From positions 1-14,944 of the forward strand of contig JANXZI010000549.1 in NCBI GenBank assembly GCA_025355595.1: 14,944 nt of DNA. Direction: 5' to 3'. The notes under the pieces were generated by a model. It did no database searches, was not told the DNA's origin, and saw nothing but the letters and a program-made list of their open reading frames with translations. Position numbers and translations under genes: made by a program. The stretch comes from Spartobacteria bacterium. Lineage in GTDB: Bacteria > Verrucomicrobiota > Verrucomicrobiia > Chthoniobacterales > Chthoniobacteraceae. Shown piece by piece: positions 11,665-14,944 of this stretch (positions are counted from its first letter, which is position 1; each line of letters opens with the position of its first letter).

Positions 11665-12951
11665 TCAGCGATTGAGCGTCGCGTTCAGTCCCGTTGCGGG
11701 CACGACTTTGAAACTCCACTGCGTCTCCACCTTTTTCCCACCAGCCTTGGCCGTGACGACGACCGTGTATTCTCCCGGCTTCAGCGGCTGCGGCGGCTTC
11801 GCCTCGATGATTTTGTTCTCGTGATCGAACTTTGCGGGAATCGGCCCCACGCCGCTCAGGCGCAGCGTGAGCGTGTTCTCGTCGAACTCGCCGAGCGTGC
11901 CGAGGTTTGCCTTCAGCACCGGCGCGGAGTCGGAGATGGTGTCGCCATTCGCCGGCTGCGTGAGGAGCATCGCTGCCGCGAGTTCACCGGCAGCGGGCGG
12001 CTCGGATTCCGAGGGACTGAGCGGGCCGCTGAAGTTCAGCGCGAGTTCCATGTCCTGCGGGCGCCGGCTGTACCATGCGTAGCGGCCGATTTTTTCCGCG
12101 TTCGCGCTGTGGGTGACGCGCTGGCCGTACACGGTGAACGAGGCGTCGAAGCCCGCCGACTTCACCATGTCGAGCACCTTCGCATTGTAGCGTCCCTCGG
12201 GGTACGCGAACACCGCGCAGCGGACGCCGAGCTTTTTCTCGATGAGTTGTTTCGAGCCGATGATTTCCTCCTTCAGCCATGCGTCGTATGACTCGGGCGA
12301 CTTGCCTCGCGTCTCGCGGAGGCTCTGGTGCGTGGCGGTGTGCGCGCCGATTTCCACGCCCTCGTCGCGCAGGGTGGCGAGCTGCTCCCATGTGATACTC
12401 TTGCCGCCGCTGGCGATGAACTTGGTGTAAATGAAGTAGGTCCACGGGTAGCCGAATTTTTTCAGGATGGGCCGCGCATTCTCGAAGGCGGAGACGTAGC
12501 CGTCGTCGAGCGTGATGAGCGCACACTTCGGCGGGATCGTCTTCTCGTTCTTCCGCCACGCGAGGAAATCCTGCATGGAGATGACGGCGATGCCGCGATC
12601 CTTCAGCCGCTGCAGGTGCTGCTCGAAAAGCTCCGGCGCGATGCTCAGCGTGCCGCCCTCCTTGCCCTCGACGCGGTGATAGCAGAGCACGACAACCTGC
12701 GCAGCCTTGTCCACCGCCACGGCCTTCTGCACGGGCGCGGCGGGCGGCGTCGGAATCGTCCCGGAGTCCGCCGGCTTCGAGGTCGGGGCAGGCTCGGCGG
12801 GCGGCAGGGACGGTTGCGAGGCCGGCGTAGTGTGGCCCTTCGTCGAGCGCGGGAGCATCTGCGTGATCTTCTGCAGCGTGCCGGGGCTCCATTTTTTCAG
12901 CGCATAAAAGCCGGCACCGAGCACGAGCAGCAGGATCAGGATTTTCTTCAT
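11665..12951 (-). CDS. Membrane-anchored polysaccharide deacetylase (NodB domain) with C-terminal Ig-like domain
   Basis: 428 residues. An N-terminal membrane anchor (3-19) is followed by a Pro/Ala/Thr-rich spacer (about 40-75) that should hold the catalytic domain away from the membrane. The NodB (CE4) domain starts at VVVLCYHRVEG (87-96). It has TLDDGY (147-152), with catalytic-base Asp149 and metal-binding Asp150, then HTATH (204-208) supplying His204 and His208, and FAYPEGRYN (248-256). A C-terminal beta-rich segment (about 330-419), ending GEYTVVVTAKAGGKKVETQWSFKV in two strands, looks like a bacterial Ig-like domain. Such enzymes remove N- or O-acetyl groups from peptidoglycan, chitin-like or exopolysaccharide chains. 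I chose MKKILILLLV at 12951; 53 more upstream codons are open but lack family character. It lies downstream of, and in the same direction as, the PEP-CTERM gene. Confidence 0.92.
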   Translation of the reverse strand: MKKILILLLVLGAGFYALKKWSPGTLQKITQMLPRSTKGHTTPASQPSLPPAEPAPTSKPADSGTIPTPPAAPVQKAVAVDKAAQVVVLCYHRVEGKEGGTLSIAPELFEQHLQRLKDRGIAVISMQDFLAWRKNEKTIPPKCALITLDDGYVSAFENARPILKKFGYPWTYFIYTKFIASGGKSITWEQLATLRDEGVEIGAHTATHQSLRETRGKSPESYDAWLKEEIIGSKQLIEKKLGVRCAVFAYPEGRYNAKVLDMVKSAGFDASFTVYGQRVTHSANAEKIGRYAWYSRRPQDMELALNFSGPLSPSESEPPAAGELAAAMLLTQPANGDTISDSAPVLKANLGTLGEFDENTLTLRLSGVGPIPAKFDHENKIIEAKPPQPLKPGEYTVVVTAKAGGKKVETQWSFKVVPATGLNATLNR

Positions 12952-13135
12952 GGTTGAAAACTGGCGCTCACCATACGGAACGCGTCGTCCATGAAAAGCG
13001 CGAAACCATGGAATTCGCGCGGATTCCTGGGCGGCTGGAAAGTAAGCGGCCGACGCGATCGGTATCCGGGATTTTGCCGGGGATCGGCTGCTGCTGACGC
13101 TGGCGCGCAAGCGAAGTTCCGCGCACGGCTTTGCC

Positions 13136-14944
13136 TCAATGAACCCGGCGGCGGCGCAGGCAGAGCAGCCCGAGGCCGCTCAAAAGCAGCGTGGCGGTCC
13201 CGGGTTCCGGGACCGGCGCGACATTTGCCGTCAGGTTCAACTGGATAGCTGACAGGGGCGATAATGAGCTGGAGTTCGAGCTGACGGGATTCAAAAAAAG
13301 CGAGTCACTGTACGTGCCCGGGGCCCTCGCGGAGCTAAAGGTGACGTCGGGATCGAAGGCCAGGCCGGGGGTGATCGGGCCGAAGGCCGTGAACCCGCCG
13401 AGGGTGAAGTTCGCCACCGTGGAGGTATTGAACGTGCCTCTCAGGTCATCCTGGAAAGTGGAATCCAGCAGGGTATTGCGGACTCCGAACGATGCCAGAA
13501 AGCTGCCGCTGTTCTGCGCGACCGTGCCGAAATTGAGCGTGAACAAGGTCGCGCTGTTCATCGTGAGCGTGGCCGCGCCGGATTTGAAAAAGAGCACCGG
13601 CTGCGCGAATTCGTTGACCTGACCAGTCACGTTCACGGTCTGCGACGTGAGGCTCGTGAGCCCGAGGCTGCTGGTGCCGGTGCCGTCGCTCGTGAGCGAA
13701 ATGGACGCGGTGCCGTTCTTATTGCCGCGGGTGCCGGTGCTGATGCCGACGCTGAGGGCGGTGCTGTTCGAGGAGCCCGGCGTGAGCTGCGTGATGGTGC
13801 CGCCGTTCGTCGTCACGCCGCCGGTCGGGCTGCCGATGCTGGCATTGAGCTTTTCGGAAAAGCCGTCACTGGCCGCGGTGTTCGCGAGGGTCAGCGCCTG
13901 GCTCGGCGCGGCGGCACCCACATGCGTGATGCCGAAATTCACCGGCTCGGGCGTGTGCGCGCTGGGCGCGGCGAGGCGGAAGACGCTGCCCGTCACATTG
14001 ACGATCTGCGAAGCGAGCGAGGTGTTAGCCAGCCCGCTGGTGCCGGTGCCGTTGCTCGTGAGGGTGATGGTCGCCGTGCCGTTCTTGCTGCCGGCGCTGG
14101 AAGTGGAGATTCCCACGCTCAGGCTGCTGCTGTTGGTCAGGCTCGCACCGAGCAAGTTGAAAGATCCGGCATTGGTGGTGACTCCGCCGGTCGCGCTGCC
14201 GATGGTGGCATCCAGCTTCTCGGAGAAGGTGTCATTCGCCGCACTGTTGGTGATGCTCAGCAACTGGCTGGGTGCGGCATCGCCGACGTGGAAGTTGCCG
14301 AAAGTCACGGGCTCGGGGGTGTGTGCACTCGGGCTTGCGAGGCGGAAGACACTGCCGGTGACATTGACGATCTGCGAAGCGAGCGAGGTGTTGCTCAGCC
14401 CGCTGGTGCCGGTACCATTCGAGGTGAGAAGGATGGTCGCGGTGCCGCTCTTGTTGCCCACCGTGGCGGTGCTGAAGCCCACGGAGAGACTCGTGGAATC
14501 GGCTGCGCCCGGCGTGAGGAGATTGAATGAGCCGCTGGCTGTCACGCTGCCCGTGAGCGTTCCGAAGAGCCCGTCCAATTTTTCGGAAAATCCGTCGTTC
14601 GCCGCGGTGTTCGAGAGCGTGAGGAGCTGGCTCGGTGCGGCGTCGCCGACGTGCCGGTTGCCGAAGTTCACCGGCTCGGGCGTGTGCGCGCTGGCGCTGG
14701 CGAGGCGGAAGACACTGCCCGTCACATTGACGATCTGCGAAGCCAGCGAGGTGTTGGCCAGCCCGCTCGTGCCGGTGCCGTCCGAGGTCAGGAGAATGGC
14801 CGCGGTGCCGCTCTTATTTCCCACCGTGGCGGTGCTGAAGCCCACGGCGAGGCTGGACGAATTGGCAGCACCCGGCGCGAGGAGATTAAATGAGCCGCTG
14901 GCCGTCGTGCCGCCCGTGAGCGTCCCGAAGGCTGCGTCCAGTTT
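13136..14944 (-). CDS. PEP-CTERM-anchored surface protein with choice-of-anchor-D-type repeats (5' end missing)
   Basis: The frame is open from the right window edge to TGA at 13136-13138, giving 602 visible residues; the N-terminus lies outside. Three full copies and one partial copy of a repeat of about 121 residues are present. Each contains HTPEPVNFG, HVGDAAPSQ, FSEKLDA, a Gly/Ser/Thr-rich centre, NGTGTSGL, and SLASQIVNVTGSVFRLA. A different, non-repeated beta-rich domain follows (about 140 residues). The tail is VPEPGTATLLLSGLGLL followed by CLRRRRVH: a PEP motif, a membrane helix and an Arg-rich end, which is the exosortase sorting signal. The repeats look like the ASPM/SPD-2/Hydin-type Ig folds in choice-of-anchor-D proteins. 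The protein is probably exported and cell-surface attached or released. No exosortase gene is in the window. Confidence 0.9.
   Translation of the reverse strand, partial: KLDAAFGTLTGGTTASGSFNLLAPGAANSSSLAVGFSTATVGNKSGTAAILLTSDGTGTSGLANTSLASQIVNVTGSVFRLASASAHTPEPVNFGNRHVGDAAPSQLLTLSNTAANDGFSEKLDGLFGTLTGSVTASGSFNLLTPGAADSTSLSVGFSTATVGNKSGTATILLTSNGTGTSGLSNTSLASQIVNVTGSVFRLASPSAHTPEPVTFGNFHVGDAAPSQLLSITNSAANDTFSEKLDATIGSATGGVTTNAGSFNLLGASLTNSSSLSVGISTSSAGSKNGTATITLTSNGTGTSGLANTSLASQIVNVTGSVFRLAAPSAHTPEPVNFGITHVGAAAPSQALTLANTAASDGFSEKLNASIGSPTGGVTTNGGTITQLTPGSSNSTALSVGISTGTRGNKNGTASISLTSDGTGTSSLGLTSLTSQTVNVTGQVNEFAQPVLFFKSGAATLTMNSATLFTLNFGTVAQNSGSFLASFGVRNTLLDSTFQDDLRGTFNTSTVANFTLGGFTAFGPITPGLAFDPDVTFSSARAPGTYSDSLFLNPVSSNSSSLSPLSAIQLNLTANVAPVPEPGTATLLLSGLGLLCLRRRRVH
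13629..14944 (-). repeat. Tandem repeat of 363-366 bp inside the PEP-CTERM gene
   Basis: The codons for NVTG recur at 13629, 13995, 14361 and 14724, giving periods of 366, 366 and 363 bases (122, 122 and 121 codons). Long stretches are almost identical at the DNA level between the three right-hand units, for example around ACATTGACGATCTGCGAAGC, while the unit nearest the C-terminus (13629) is more diverged. This points to recent duplication or gene conversion among the inner units. The last unit is cut by the window edge. Confidence 0.9.

Noticed and set aside
12952..13110. Upstream in-frame extension of the deacetylase
   Set aside because: It would place 53 Ser/Arg-rich residues before a clear MKK-type membrane anchor. 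The start at 12951 gives a normal N-terminus.
14843..14845. GTG as the start codon of the PEP-CTERM gene
   Set aside because: The codon is the Val of a repeated SVGFST segment, and the frame stays open with matching repeat sequence to the window edge, so the gene continues beyond it.
13922..14893. Plus-strand open frames with repeated RLGRVRAG and HIDDLRSERG segments opposite the PEP-CTERM gene
   Set aside because: The repeats only mirror the tandem DNA repeats of the minus-strand gene, which has coherent beta-repeat sequence and a PEP-CTERM tail.
13629..14944. CRISPR-like or mobile repeat array
   Set aside because: The period is about 365 bp, in frame and coding, with no short repeats and unique spacers. 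It is a tandem protein-domain duplication.

Overview
This window is a GC-rich piece of bacterial chromosome. The best guess is the phylum Verrucomicrobiota. That rests on a PEP-CTERM-anchored repeat protein, a divergent glycogen synthase, a CitMHS_2-like transporter and several kinds of intergenic palindrome. The phylum is an inference, because no rRNA or other phylogenetic marker is present.

Layout. (1) 1-204 is the 3' end of an unidentified gene. (2) 201-645, the whole space between that gene and the convergent GNAT gene, is filled by two diverged copies of a roughly 210-bp hairpin-rich element arranged tail to tail. Each copy starts at, and supplies, the TAG stop codon of its flanking gene. 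(3) 642-5048 holds five minus-strand genes: a GNAT acetyltransferase, riboflavin synthase, a 12-TM-type ion transporter, a secreted protein with a possible papain-like triad, and a secreted SGNH hydrolase. Each of the four gaps between them carries a different long imperfect inverted repeat, and each repeat's arms are built from short purine-rich units repeated three times. (4) 5129-6826 is glycogen synthase on the plus strand, read divergently from the SGNH gene and followed by a 16-bp hairpin. (5) 6986-10737 is a compact plus-strand operon: sppA, a CPBP membrane protease, thiL, tsaE and tsaB. The last three junctions overlap. (6) 10990-11637 is pdxH, convergent with a membrane-anchored polysaccharide deacetylase (11665-12951). 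(7) 13136-14944 is the C-terminal part of a large surface protein with about 121-residue choice-of-anchor-D-type repeats and a PEP-CTERM tail. It runs off the right edge.

How the genes fit together. Cofactor genes (ribE, thiL, pdxH) are scattered among envelope genes (SppA, CPBP protease, SGNH hydrolase, deacetylase, PEP-CTERM protein). TsaE and TsaB belong to the tRNA t6A pathway; their partners TsaD and TsaC are not in the window. Riboflavin synthase makes the precursor of FMN, which PdxH needs, but nothing here shows co-regulation.

The main candidate for something undescribed is the palindromic material: the GTAG-led four-hairpin element pair at 201-645, and the family of inverted repeats with tandem-unit arms that sits 8-36 nt after the stop codons of successive minus-strand genes.
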